DNA of 61,652 nucleotides from Campylobacteraceae bacterium (GCA_027080995.1 JALWNT010000029.1:1-61652), one strand, 5' to 3'. Shown: positions 48,045 to 55,961, counted from the first letter of the stretch. Numbers and translations: made by a program. The notes: generated by a model not told the origin, from the letters alone.

Positions 48045-48131
48045 AAGGATTCCTTATCGGATAAATAAGGATATACTATAGAAAGTGGAGTAAAATTCTC
48101 CTGATTAAATGAGATGAAAAAGGAGTCAAAA

Positions 48132-48653
48132 ATGAAAGAGATCACGATGGAGACCAAAGTTTCCGAATTGCTGAACGACTATCCGGGGATGAAAGAGACG
48201 CTCATCGCCATCAACCCCAAATTCAAAAAGCTCAACAATCCCGTTCTGCGCCGCACCCTGGCCAAGGTCGCCAGCGTCAAGCAGGCGGCGATCGTCGGGG
48301 GGATGGATCCCCTGGAGCTCCTCAACCGCCTGCGAGAATCGATCGGGCAGCCGCCGGTGGATGCGGCGGGAGAGATGCTCAAGGCGGAAGAAGCGCAGGA
48401 GAAACCCGCCTGGGTTGCAGGAGAGCCCCAAGCGACCCTGGATGCCAACGCCCTGCTGGATGCCCAGAAAAATCCCCTCGCCGAAGCCAACCTGGCCCTC
48501 AGAAAGATCGGCGAAGGGGAATTCATCGCCCTGCGCTCCGACTTCAAACCCGAGCCGCTCATCGAAGAGTTCAAAAAAGCGGGGCGAGAGGTCTACTGCG
48601 AGCAGAAGGGGGAGAATGAGTTCGTCACTTACGTGAGAAAACAGGGGGAGTGA
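48132..48653 (+). CDS. DUF1858 + DUF2249 protein
   Basis: 173 aa. The N-terminal part (MKEITMETKVSELLNDYPG to LLNRLRESIG) is a DUF1858 helical domain found in hybrid-cluster-associated and NO-stress proteins; the C-terminal part (NPLAEANLALRKIGEGEFIALRSDFKPEPLIEEF) is a DUF2249 TusA-like domain but lacks the TusA Cys. The ATG at 48132 is preferred over 48114 because AAAGGAG lies 8 bases before it. It is divergent from the TauE gene. Function unknown; a redox or sulfur-transfer role is a guess. Confidence 0.8.
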   Translation: MKEITMETKVSELLNDYPGMKETLIAINPKFKKLNNPVLRRTLAKVASVKQAAIVGGMDPLELLNRLRESIGQPPVDAAGEMLKAEEAQEKPAWVAGEPQATLDANALLDAQKNPLAEANLALRKIGEGEFIALRSDFKPEPLIEEFKKAGREVYCEQKGENEFVTYVRKQGE

Positions 48654-48964
48654 TTGAGGATTGAGGATTGAGAATGGAGAATTCCGGGATCATCCTCTTC
48701 TCTCGTTCCCACCATCTTGGTGGGAACGCATATTCCAAGGCAAGATCGACCGTCGATGTAGGTTTGACCGTGTCAAACGTCACAGGGGATGTGCTTGCGT
48801 ATGTTTGAACATTTTTTGGAGATGTGGACCGGAATTAACCATTTGATCGTTTCTGAGTGATGAATCGTTATCGGGGACGTTTGGCGGGGCCAAACCTACC
48901 TGGTCTATCTTTACAAAAATAATGTATTTTGCTATAAGCATGTAAAGCATAAAAGAGGAGGGGT
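48654..48964. repeat. Repeat-rich spacer before the toxin-antitoxin pair
   Basis: It contains a GATTGAGGATTGAGAATGG array (48652-48678), palindrome CGTTCCCACC/GGTGGGAACG (48704-48728), REP-like copy 4 (48757-48783, plus) and copy 5 (48876-48900, minus) facing each other, and an AT-rich promoter-like stretch (48905-48950). No gene is seen. Confidence 0.75.
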
Positions 48965-49216
48965 ATGATGAAAAAAGCAGTGAATTTACGACTCGAAGAG
49001 CGAATCATCGTGCTGCTCAATGGCCTCAGTGAAGAGTTTCATACGACCAAGACTGAGATCGTAGAGAGAGCGATCGAGCGCTTTTCCAACGAAAGCAGGA
49101 AAAAGCACAACCGTCTGATGGATTTCGCCGGAAAACTCGGCGCAAAAGAGGCGGAGAATATGCTCGATGCGATCCGAAAGGACAAAAATTCAAAAGATTT
49201 CTCGCTGGATCTGTAA
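48965..49216 (+). CDS. Ribbon-helix-helix antitoxin (VapB-like)
   Basis: 83 aa. The start MMKKAVNLRLEERIIVLLNGLSEEFHTTKTEIVERAIERF gives the beta-strand and two-helix pattern of a ribbon-helix-helix DNA-binding domain; the Lys/Asp-rich tail would embrace the toxin. The Shine-Dalgarno GAGGAGGGG is strong. Its stop overlaps the toxin ATG (TAATG). Such antitoxins repress their own operon. GC content looks lower than in the flanking genes, which suggests recent acquisition. Confidence 0.82.
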   Translation: MMKKAVNLRLEERIIVLLNGLSEEFHTTKTEIVERAIERFSNESRKKHNRLMDFAGKLGAKEAENMLDAIRKDKNSKDFSLDL

Positions 49217-49614
49217 TGGCGAAACTCCTTCTTGATAGCGATATTCTCATATATTTTTTGAAGGGGAAGCAAGAGATCGTCGAACAGTTCGTCAAGCATC
49301 CCCCGGACGATCTTTTGACTTCTCGTATCAACTATACCGAACTCCTTTACGGTGCGTACAACTCTACCCGTATAGAAAGAAATCTTCAAACGATCCTAGA
49401 ATTTCTGGAAAATTTCGAGATTTTGGAGTTCGACAAAAGGGGTGCGGAGATCTTCGCTGTGGAAAAAGCCCGGTTGAAAAAGAGAGGTACGATCGTTGCC
49501 GATATGGATCTGATGATCGCGTCGATAGCGATCGCGAACGATATCGCTCTGGTGACGAACAATATCAAACATTTCGAGCGTATCAAAGATCTGAGATTGG
49601 TGCAATGGATCTGA
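49216..49614 (+). CDS. PIN-domain toxin (VapC-like)
   Basis: 132 aa. The acidic active site of PIN nucleases is visible: Asp in LLLDSDILIYFLKG, Glu in INYTELLYGA, and Asp residues in ADMDLMIASIA and the late TNNIKHFERI. VapC toxins cut tRNA or rRNA. It is coupled to the antitoxin by a 1-base overlap. It ends 75 bases from the tRNA-Sec gene, the spacer being filled by two short arrays. Confidence 0.88.
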   Translation: MAKLLLDSDILIYFLKGKQEIVEQFVKHPPDDLLTSRINYTELLYGAYNSTRIERNLQTILEFLENFEILEFDKRGAEIFAVEKARLKKRGTIVADMDLMIASIAIANDIALVTNNIKHFERIKDLRLVQWI

Positions 49615-49619
49615 ATAGT

Positions 49620-49688
49620 GGAAAAGAGTTGAACGTTGAACATCGAGCAAAAAACTAACGACTAGCGACTAACGACCAAAGACTAAAC
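49620..49688. repeat. Two quasi-tandem arrays between vapC-like gene and selC
   Basis: GTTGAACGTTGAACATCGA (49628-49646) and a CTAACGACTAGCGACTAACG-type array (49658-49686), with unit length near 7. Confidence 0.7.
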
Positions 49689-49689
49689 C

Positions 49690-49789
49690 TGGCGAGAGGG
49701 TGGAGGAATCGAACCTCCCTCCGGACGGTCATCCGCCCGGACGATCGGGTTTGAAGCCCGCGGTGTCCACCAGGATCACATACCCCCCG
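49690..49789 (-). tRNA. selC: tRNA-Sec (anticodon UCA)
   Basis: On the minus strand: anticodon loop CTTCAAA gives UCA; a long variable arm CCGGGCGG-ATGA-CCGTCCGG; T arm GGAGG-TTCGATT-CCTCC; 3' strand ACCCTCTC, discriminator G and encoded CCA. These identify selenocysteine tRNA. The 5' acceptor strand reads CGGGGGGT, giving two G-U pairs and a terminal C-C mismatch. The D stem GTG(A)TCC/GGACAC has a bulged A, and the anticodon stem has one G-A mismatch. selA and selB are 4.6-8 kb away. Confidence 0.88.
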
Positions 49790-49884
49790 TTTTTTGAATC
49801 GTCATTATACCTGATACGATTTTGTATTTGGGATAAAAAGGGTCAAAAAAGAAAAAGCGCTTCCGGGACTCTTCCCGGTCGCCT

Positions 49885-49947
49885 GAAGAGAAGTTGACAA
49901 ACTTCCGTATGAGCGGACCCCGCTCCTATTTGTCAACTTATCAGGCG
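49885..49947 (-). terminator. Long hairpin at the end of the psr operon
   Basis: AAGTTGACAAA (49891-49901) pairs perfectly with TTTGTCAACTT (49929-49939), extended by CGCCTGA/TCAGGCG outside and GAGCGG/CCGCTC inside. It includes the stop codon of the last gene (49941-49943). Probable terminator or mRNA 3' end protector; no clear T-run. Confidence 0.6.
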
Positions 49948-50273
49948 GGTATGGCGCCGCTGTCGTTGGAGTAGTGCTCCAGATATTCGTAGACATCCTG
50001 AGCGTATTTTTTGCTTGGAATCGGAGGAAGTTTGCCCATTTTGGGGCAGAGTTTCTGGATCTCCGCTTCCATTTTGCCCTCTTTGTAGAGTTTGGCCCAC
50101 TCTTCGAGACTGTGTGCCATCGCGATGCGGGCCGTGGGGATCTGGCATCCGCCGGCACGCATGATCAGTTTGTTGAGAATCTTCTCTCCTTTGCTGGGGT
50201 CCGCCGATCCGGCCGCGCTAAAGAGCGCGAGGCCGAAGGCGACTGCCAGCAGGAGGCGTGAGAGTTGTTTCAT
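49941..50273 (-). CDS. Exported cytochrome-c-like protein lacking a haem motif
   Basis: 110 aa from ATG 50273 with AAAGGAG upstream. A signal peptide (about 1-24, ending AAGSADP) is followed by DPSKGEKILNKLIMRAGGCQIPTARIAMAH, which follows the start of a class I cytochrome c but has a single Cys where CxxCH would be. A second Cys lies in QKLCPKMGKLPPIPSKK. The helical end QDVYEYLEHYSND also fits cytochrome c. It is the last gene after psrABC (16 bases from psrC), so it may serve that complex as a structural or sulfur-binding protein. Confidence 0.72.
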   Translation of the reverse strand: MKQLSRLLLAVAFGLALFSAAGSADPSKGEKILNKLIMRAGGCQIPTARIAMAHSLEEWAKLYKEGKMEAEIQKLCPKMGKLPPIPSKKYAQDVYEYLEHYSNDSGAIPA

Positions 50274-50289
50274 CGTGGTTTTTCTCCTT

Positions 50290-51519
50290 TCAGTGCTCGG
50301 TGTCGGCATCGAGATTGAACAGTTTGGTTCCAATGTAATAGAGCAGGATACAGATGCCCAGGCCGCCCAGAGAGATCATAATCTCGGTGGCGCTGGGAGC
50401 GTAGTGGACCCACTCGGGCGGCAGTTGATATTCACGAACTTTCATCATCTGCAGGGGTTTGAGCTGGGTGTCGTGGACCAGGTCGTAGCGCATAAAGAAG
50501 ATACCGACCATACCGATCAGAGACCCCCAGAACATTCCCGTGACATTCTGGCCTTTGCTCTTGAGGATGATGAGGAAGGGGATCAGCATTCCGAGGAGGA
50601 CTTCCGCCCAGAACGGCCAGGTGGTCAGGATGTGCTCGGCGACGTCGGAACGGCCGGGAACACCCCCGTAGATGGCGGTCATCATTTTCCAGGTTTCGAA
50701 GAACATCAAGATCGCAAGCAGGAGGCCTTGGATCTTGGCCAGTCCGACCAGCATCTTGCGGATGTTATCGGGGAACTTCAGCCGATATCGGAATCCCATC
50801 ATAATGAACGCGAGATAGATCCCGGTGATGAAAGCGGTCAGGATGAAGTAGGTCGGATAGAAGACCCCCTGGGAGATGAGCCGGGTGTTGAGGAAGCCGA
50901 AGACCCCTCCGAGGTTGGAGTGGGCCGCCAGACCGACCAGCAGGCCGATGAGGCCGAAGATCTTGGCCCGTCTCATATCGTGCTTGAGCAAGAAGACGAA
51001 TTCGATGATCATAAAGGTCAGATAGAGCCCGTAGAGGGTTCCCATCCACCAGATCGCCGAGCGCAGGCCCGGAGTGAGGACGTTCCAGATCATCATCCGG
51101 ATCGGGTGGCCGATCTCGAAGGCGATGACGGCGAATCCCGAGAGGATCGTGACGATCGATCCGAAGATCGCCCGTTTGGAGATCACTTCGTAATCCTTGA
51201 AGCCGAAGACATCCCCCAGGGAGCCGACGATACACAATCCCGTCGAGCTGACGACGAAGAAGATGTAGACGGCGATCAGCAGCCCCCAGGGGTGCTCCCG
51301 GGTGACGCCGTAGGCTTCGTGGCCGTGGATCAGGTAGTTGCCGACCCCGATGACGAAGAAGGCCAAAAAAAGCACCGTCAGCAGCGCGATGAAGTTGTTC
51401 ACCGGTGTTTTGGGATAGTTAAGCAGATCCCTCAGCGTGATTTTGTTGTGAGGAATGGTCGCCAGGAACGCTTTCACTTTGGCGACGATCCCTTCGTTCG
51501 TTACAGCTTCAGCCATCAC
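50290..51519 (-). CDS. NrfD/PsrC-type membrane subunit of a molybdoenzyme
   Basis: 409 aa with about nine to ten membrane helices, the quinone-interacting anchor of PsrABC-type complexes. NrfD-family segments include the region IRMMIWNVLTPGLRSAIWWMGTLYGLYLTF and FETWKMMTAIYGG. It passes electrons between menaquinone and the FeS subunit. It is 7 bases downstream of the FeS subunit gene. Confidence 0.93.
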   Translation of the reverse strand: MMAEAVTNEGIVAKVKAFLATIPHNKITLRDLLNYPKTPVNNFIALLTVLFLAFFVIGVGNYLIHGHEAYGVTREHPWGLLIAVYIFFVVSSTGLCIVGSLGDVFGFKDYEVISKRAIFGSIVTILSGFAVIAFEIGHPIRMMIWNVLTPGLRSAIWWMGTLYGLYLTFMIIEFVFLLKHDMRRAKIFGLIGLLVGLAAHSNLGGVFGFLNTRLISQGVFYPTYFILTAFITGIYLAFIMMGFRYRLKFPDNIRKMLVGLAKIQGLLLAILMFFETWKMMTAIYGGVPGRSDVAEHILTTWPFWAEVLLGMLIPFLIILKSKGQNVTGMFWGSLIGMVGIFFMRYDLVHDTQLKPLQMMKVREYQLPPEWVHYAPSATEIMISLGGLGICILLYYIGTKLFNLDADTEH

Positions 51520-51526
51520 AGCCTCC

Positions 51527-52090
51527 TTATGTTAGGTAGAAGAGTTTGGGCTCGGTGCCCAGATTCGCTTTGAGACTGAAGTGGTCCCGGGTCTTGAGCA
51601 GGATGCTGATCTCACTCTCGGGATCATCCAGGTCCCCGAAGGTCCTCACCTTGGTCGGGCAGGTATTCTGACAGGCGGTCGTCGTCAGCCCACGGGCCAG
51701 ACGGGTGTCGGAGCAGAAGGTACATTTGTCGACCGTCACCGTCCGATCGTCCACGTAGCGGGCATCGTAGGGGCAGGCGTTCATGCAGTAGCTGCAGAGG
51801 ATGCACTTGTCGCTGTCGACCCGGACGACGCCGTTCTCGTCGTAATAGGTGGCGTGGGTGGGGCAGACCTCCTCGCAGGGGGCGTTGTCGCACTGCTGGC
51901 ACTGACTGGGCAGGAAACTGCTGGAGCTGATGCTCAGATTGGGCCAGACGCCTTCGATCTCGTTGACTCCGACCCAGATGCGGTGTTTGTCGGCCCCGAG
52001 GAGGACACCGTTCTCCTCTTTACAGGCCACCTCGCAGGCCTTGCAGTTGATGCAGTTTTTATAATCCAAAGCCATTCCGTAACGTGCCAT
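51527..52090 (-). CDS. PsrB-type 4Fe-4S electron-transfer subunit
   Basis: 187 aa with four Cys clusters: CINCKACEVACKEENG, CQQCDNAPCEEVCPTHAT, CILCSYCMNACPYDA and CTFCSDTRLARG...CQNTCPT, matching the four 4Fe-4S ferredoxin subunit of the DMSO reductase family. ATG at 52090 is preferred to GTG 52096 by spacing to GGAAGG. It links the catalytic subunit with the membrane subunit. Confidence 0.95.
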   Translation of the reverse strand: MARYGMALDYKNCINCKACEVACKEENGVLLGADKHRIWVGVNEIEGVWPNLSISSSSFLPSQCQQCDNAPCEEVCPTHATYYDENGVVRVDSDKCILCSYCMNACPYDARYVDDRTVTVDKCTFCSDTRLARGLTTTACQNTCPTKVRTFGDLDDPESEISILLKTRDHFSLKANLGTEPKLFYLT

Positions 52091-52092
52091 GA

Positions 52093-54486
52093 TCACACCT
52101 TCCTTATTTCGACGTTTGTGCTGTGCATGACCGCGGCGCCGAAGACCGGCTCGATGTCATCTTTGAGGATCGCCGCGTCGTTGGCTCCGTTGCCGTAGGC
52201 CAGCTCCAAGCCCTTGCTTTCGCTGCCGAAGCCGTGGAGCATGAAGACCTGGTTGGGAGCGATCTTTTCCGTAGGATAGGCCATCAGCCTGCCTTTGCCG
52301 ACTTCGCTCTTGATTTCGACCATGTCACCGAACTCGATGCCCATCTTTTTGGCGACGCCTTTGTTGATCCAGAGGTAGTTGGTGGGGATCAGGTCTCGCA
52401 ACATGGCGTTGTTGGTCGTGCCGCTCTGGGTGAACTGGGCGTGGCGGCCGGTGATGACGCGGAATTTGCCCTCCGGTACGCTGAACTTCCACTCGTCGTG
52501 CCAGGTCGGCATGGGATCGATCCCCCGGGTCGCGAGATGATCGTATTTGCAGATGACGCGTTTTTTGTCGCCCATCGTGGAGTAGAATCTCCGGTTTTTC
52601 GGATAGTACTGGAACTCGTTGGGGTTGAGCTGCTTGTGGTACTCCTCCATATGGGGGTAGTAGACCCCTTTTTCGTCGAGGATCTCCCACGCTTTGGGGC
52701 CGAAGGCTTTCTCCACGATCTCTTTGTTCTTTTCGTGGACCGGCTTTTCCCAGGCGTCGGCCAGATTCCAGCCGTCCTCTTTGAAGACCTTCTTCTCCCC
52801 GCGCAGTTTGATCTGCTCCTGGAGATCTTTGTCGTACTTTTTGCTGATCTCGAAGAGGGGCTTGGCCAGCTTTTCCGCCAGCTCTTTGTAGATCACTTCG
52901 GGCTCTTTGGTCTCGTAGAGCGGTTTGATGGCCGCTTTGCGCTGGACGATGGCCGGCTCGAGGAAACCGTAGGATTTCACCGGAGAAGTCCGCTCCAGAT
53001 AGCTCGCCTCGGGGAGGATGACGTCGGCGAACATCGCCGTATCGCTGGGCAGGATGTCGATCATGACATTCAGATCCATTTTTTCGAGGAATTTGCGGGT
53101 TTTGGCCGTGTTGGGGACGCTCATCATCGGATTGTGCTTGCGCATAAACATCACCCGGACAGGGTAGGGGTTTTTCCCCTCCAGGATCATATTTCTAAAG
53201 ACGATCCAGGAGCCCGACTTGAGGGTCGGGAAGGCGATCCCCTCGGTGTCGAAGCGCGGCTTGGCCTGGGCGTAGATGGGGGCGTTGACGTATTCGGGCG
53301 GCAGCATGATGGGGTTGCCGTAGATGTAGCCGCCTTTTTTGTCGATGTTGCCGCTGAGTGCCTGGAAGATCGCCATGGCCCGGCGCAGCTGATAGTCGTT
53401 GGGGCTGAAGATGGAGCGGCGGCCCGGATAGTAGACGGGTGCCTCCGCGTTCATAAACTCCCGGGCGATGGTGTAGATATCCTCGGCTTTGATGCCGCAG
53501 ATCGGTTCGGCCCATTCGGGGGTATATTTGTGGGAGAGGATGTGCTGCTTGTACTCTTCGTACCCGACGCCGTACTTTTTCATAAAGGCTTCGTTCTGGA
53601 GATTTTCGTTGAAGACGACCCAGGTCAGAGCCAGGACGAAAGCCAGGTCGGTGCCGGGGTTGACCGGCAGCCATTTGTCGGCTTTGGCGGCGGTGTTGGT
53701 GAAGCGGGGGTCGATGCAGACGGTTTTGATGCCCCGGCCCTTGGTCCGCTTGAACATATCCATCGTATCGGGGGTGATGATCGCTTCGGCCCGGTTGGCG
53801 CCGGAGATGATCAGATAGTCGGAGTGTTCGAAATCGATCTCGGGGTAGACCCCCAGGGTGGCGAAGAAGCCGCCGCCGGCGGTCTCGAGGCAGATGCTCA
53901 CTTCGTCGACGTAGTTGGGGCTGCCCAGTTTCTGGCCGACCAGAGTCTCGAAGCCCTCCTTGGAGAGCCCTTCGCCGTTGCAGTAGCCGATCGTGGAGCG
54001 GTTGTCCTTCTCTTCGTCGAGGATCTGCTTGAGCCCCTTGAAGAGTTTGGTCCCGTTGAGGATGGCGTCGTAGGCCTCTTCCCAGCTGACCCGCTTGTAT
54101 TTGCCCGATCCGCGTTTGCCGATACGGACCATGGGATACTTCAGCCGGTCGGGGTCGTAGGCGGTCTGGATCCCCGCGTTGCCCCGGGGGCAGAGCATAT
54201 TCCGGGATTTGGGAAAATAGGGATTGGGATCGAGTTTGGTGATGATTCCGTTTTCGACCCGGGCGAATCCCGCACATTTGTTGACACACATACCGCAGAG
54301 AAAAGGGATCTCTTCGGCTTTGCCGGTTCCGGTCTTGGTCGTGACGGTTTTGGGCACCCGGGGAGAAGCGCTGGTGGCTTTCTCCTCCTCCGAGAACAGA
54401 GCCGTCGTCCCCGCCATCGTTCCACCGACGACGGTCAGGGCGACACTTCCTTGCAGAAACCTGCGTCTGGAAATTTCTACTTCCAT
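52093..54486 (-). CDS. PsrA/PhsA-like molybdopterin oxidoreductase, catalytic subunit
   Basis: 797 aa, exported by Tat: SRRRFLQGSVALTV near residue 6. One 4Fe-4S site is CGMCVNKCAGF with a later Cys in MLCPRGNAG. The Mo-bis-PGD ligand is probably Cys in EVSICLETAGG, as in polysulfide and thiosulfate reductases, and no in-frame UGA replaces it. Later segments (GRRSIFSPNDYQLRRAM, PSDTAMFADVILPEASYLER, GRHAQFTQSGT) are family typical. Substrate: polysulfide, sulfur or thiosulfate; not decided by sequence. It heads psrABC plus a cytochrome-like gene. AAGGAG lies 9 bases upstream. Confidence 0.93.
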   Translation of the reverse strand: MEVEISRRRFLQGSVALTVVGGTMAGTTALFSEEEKATSASPRVPKTVTTKTGTGKAEEIPFLCGMCVNKCAGFARVENGIITKLDPNPYFPKSRNMLCPRGNAGIQTAYDPDRLKYPMVRIGKRGSGKYKRVSWEEAYDAILNGTKLFKGLKQILDEEKDNRSTIGYCNGEGLSKEGFETLVGQKLGSPNYVDEVSICLETAGGGFFATLGVYPEIDFEHSDYLIISGANRAEAIITPDTMDMFKRTKGRGIKTVCIDPRFTNTAAKADKWLPVNPGTDLAFVLALTWVVFNENLQNEAFMKKYGVGYEEYKQHILSHKYTPEWAEPICGIKAEDIYTIAREFMNAEAPVYYPGRRSIFSPNDYQLRRAMAIFQALSGNIDKKGGYIYGNPIMLPPEYVNAPIYAQAKPRFDTEGIAFPTLKSGSWIVFRNMILEGKNPYPVRVMFMRKHNPMMSVPNTAKTRKFLEKMDLNVMIDILPSDTAMFADVILPEASYLERTSPVKSYGFLEPAIVQRKAAIKPLYETKEPEVIYKELAEKLAKPLFEISKKYDKDLQEQIKLRGEKKVFKEDGWNLADAWEKPVHEKNKEIVEKAFGPKAWEILDEKGVYYPHMEEYHKQLNPNEFQYYPKNRRFYSTMGDKKRVICKYDHLATRGIDPMPTWHDEWKFSVPEGKFRVITGRHAQFTQSGTTNNAMLRDLIPTNYLWINKGVAKKMGIEFGDMVEIKSEVGKGRLMAYPTEKIAPNQVFMLHGFGSESKGLELAYGNGANDAAILKDDIEPVFGAAVMHSTNVEIRKV

Positions 54487-54788
54487 CTGCCATTGCTCCT
54501 TCGCTTTGGATTAATCTTACAAAGTGGAGTAAAATACTCTTATTTATAAGTTTGCATTATATATTACATCGTAAAGTCTTATTGTAAGTTGTTTTTTGTC
54601 AATAAAAAGGGAAAAAATGACGAAAAATAGTTAAAAATCAATTTTTCTATCATCAGATATAAGTAGTTCGAAATTCTGTATTTCTATATTTAAAGAATAT
54701 TTAATAAAAAAATAAGATTTTTTTTAGGATCGTCGACGTTTTCAGGCAACTTGCTTGGCCGCTGATGAACGTTGCCTGGAATGGTAAG
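54487..54788. promoter_or_regulatory. AT-rich upstream region of the psr operon
   Basis: About 200 bases (54540-54735) are strongly AT-rich with A- and T-tracts, in sharp contrast to the GC-rich surroundings. It contains TTTATAAG and TATATTA segments that could be promoter elements for psrA on the minus strand. No gene is seen. Confidence 0.5.
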
Positions 54789-55637
54789 CTAATAAAGGGG
54801 AGAGTTTGGATTGACAAGCAGCCAGGCACAGAAGGCAAATACAATGGCGGCAACGGTACGTTTGACAATGATTCCAATCTGATTGCCGATCTGGCAGGAA
54901 CTGCATTGTCGGTATTTCCGTGCTTCGTATTGGGCGTAGAAGAAATAGGCGATCATCAGAACGATGACGAAAGGAAAAGCGAACTTGTCGAAGGCGTAGA
55001 TCCTGGCTACCGTCTCCTGAGACCAGTGGAAAAGTTTCGCCGCCAAAGGTGTCAGGAGGGAGAGGCCCATCAAAAAGATGATCTTGTCGGTGAAGCTGGT
55101 GATATAGTCTTTGCGGCTGAAAGTGGGGCAGACATCTCCGGTCATCGGCATAAGCCCTTTGCCCGCGAGCGCTTCGAGGACTTTCTCCCGATAGTTTTTA
55201 TCCACTCGATCCAATGGAGTGGCTCCGGCAAGGAAGTCCATCTGCTGCTGGATCAGGGCGGCCAGTTCCCGATCTTCGATTTTGATGCTATGCGGTTTGC
55301 CGTTGCGGTCTTCGTAGAGGAGGCTGATCTTTTCGTAGCGGGGGACGGTCAGTTCGATATCAGGGTAGTAGGAGGTGGTTTCTTTGTGCTCGAAGCGCCC
55401 CTCTTTTTTAAGGATACGGGGATTGATCAGTTCCCAGTAGCTGCCGTCCTCTCTTTTGATAACGACAATATTGAAGGGATGTGCGACCTGCATCGCGCTC
55501 AGGGCATTGAGGCCGTTAGCTTCCATCGTCTCCTCGATATCGCCGAGAAGCCTGGGGAGGCTTTCGTCTTTGAAATCCCGTACGTCGGCACAGGAGAGGA
55601 TACGGTCATCGGGATAGACAACGAGCTCTTTGACCAT
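54789..55637 (-). CDS. Degenerate peptide-deformylase domain fused to membrane helices
   Basis: 282 aa from ATG 55637 (AAAAGGG upstream). Residues 1-140 follow the peptide deformylase fold: NGLNALSAMQVAHPFNIVVI for motif 1, ELINPRILKK, and a C-terminal helix. The metal site is lost: the EGCLS position reads TTSYYPD (88-94), and the HExDH position reads QQQMDF (130-135). Residues about 185-280 carry roughly three membrane helices and a CSSC pair (245-248). It therefore cannot be an ordinary deformylase. It lies between sqr and psrABC on the same strand, suggesting a role in the sulfur module. Confidence 0.78.
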   Translation of the reverse strand: MVKELVVYPDDRILSCADVRDFKDESLPRLLGDIEETMEANGLNALSAMQVAHPFNIVVIKREDGSYWELINPRILKKEGRFEHKETTSYYPDIELTVPRYEKISLLYEDRNGKPHSIKIEDRELAALIQQQMDFLAGATPLDRVDKNYREKVLEALAGKGLMPMTGDVCPTFSRKDYITSFTDKIIFLMGLSLLTPLAAKLFHWSQETVARIYAFDKFAFPFVIVLMIAYFFYAQYEARKYRQCSSCQIGNQIGIIVKRTVAAIVFAFCAWLLVNPNSPLY

Positions 55638-55762
55638 AATAAACCCTTTTAGGAAATACTTTTGTGATCGATCTCCCAAAAGAAGATGGATGACAAAAAT
55701 ATTTATGAAAAATACTTGTGAATCGGGGGATCGAAAGCCCAAGGAGGGCTCTCGGAGGTGAA

Positions 55763-55939
55763 TTAACCGTGGCTCTTTCTGACGACCAGGATCATCTTGA
55801 CGTTGATGATAAGAAAACGGATGAACTGCCAGATCAGGCAGGTCCGAAAAAATTTGACCATCGGAGTGGGTACCATTGTCTCGAAACTGGGCTCGTAAGC
55901 CTGTACGTGTTTAGTAATAGAATGATCGACACTTGCCAT
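55763..55939 (-). CDS. 58-aa amphipathic/membrane protein next to sqr
   Basis: A short frame with AAGGAGAG 4 bases before its ATG. The product begins MASVDHSITKHVQAYEPSF, continues TMVPTPMVKFFRTCLIWQF and ends IRFLIINVKMILVVRKSHG, so about 30 C-terminal residues are hydrophobic with interspersed basic residues, suited to bind a membrane. It lies 22 bases after the sqr stop and was probably cotranscribed. No family is recognised. Confidence 0.72.
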   Translation of the reverse strand: MASVDHSITKHVQAYEPSFETMVPTPMVKFFRTCLIWQFIRFLIINVKMILVVRKSHG

Positions 55940-55961
55940 ATTCTCTCCTTTGCTCTTTTAA

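Noticed and set aside
48113-48131. Earlier ATG at 48114 for the DUF1858 protein
   Set aside because: The AAAGGAG at about 48118-48124 is correctly spaced for the ATG at 48132, and the domain begins there.
52123-54549. 808-aa plus-strand frame opposite psrA
   Set aside because: It is antisense to a clear molybdoenzyme gene; Asp/Val/Phe-rich composition is typical of shadows in this genome.
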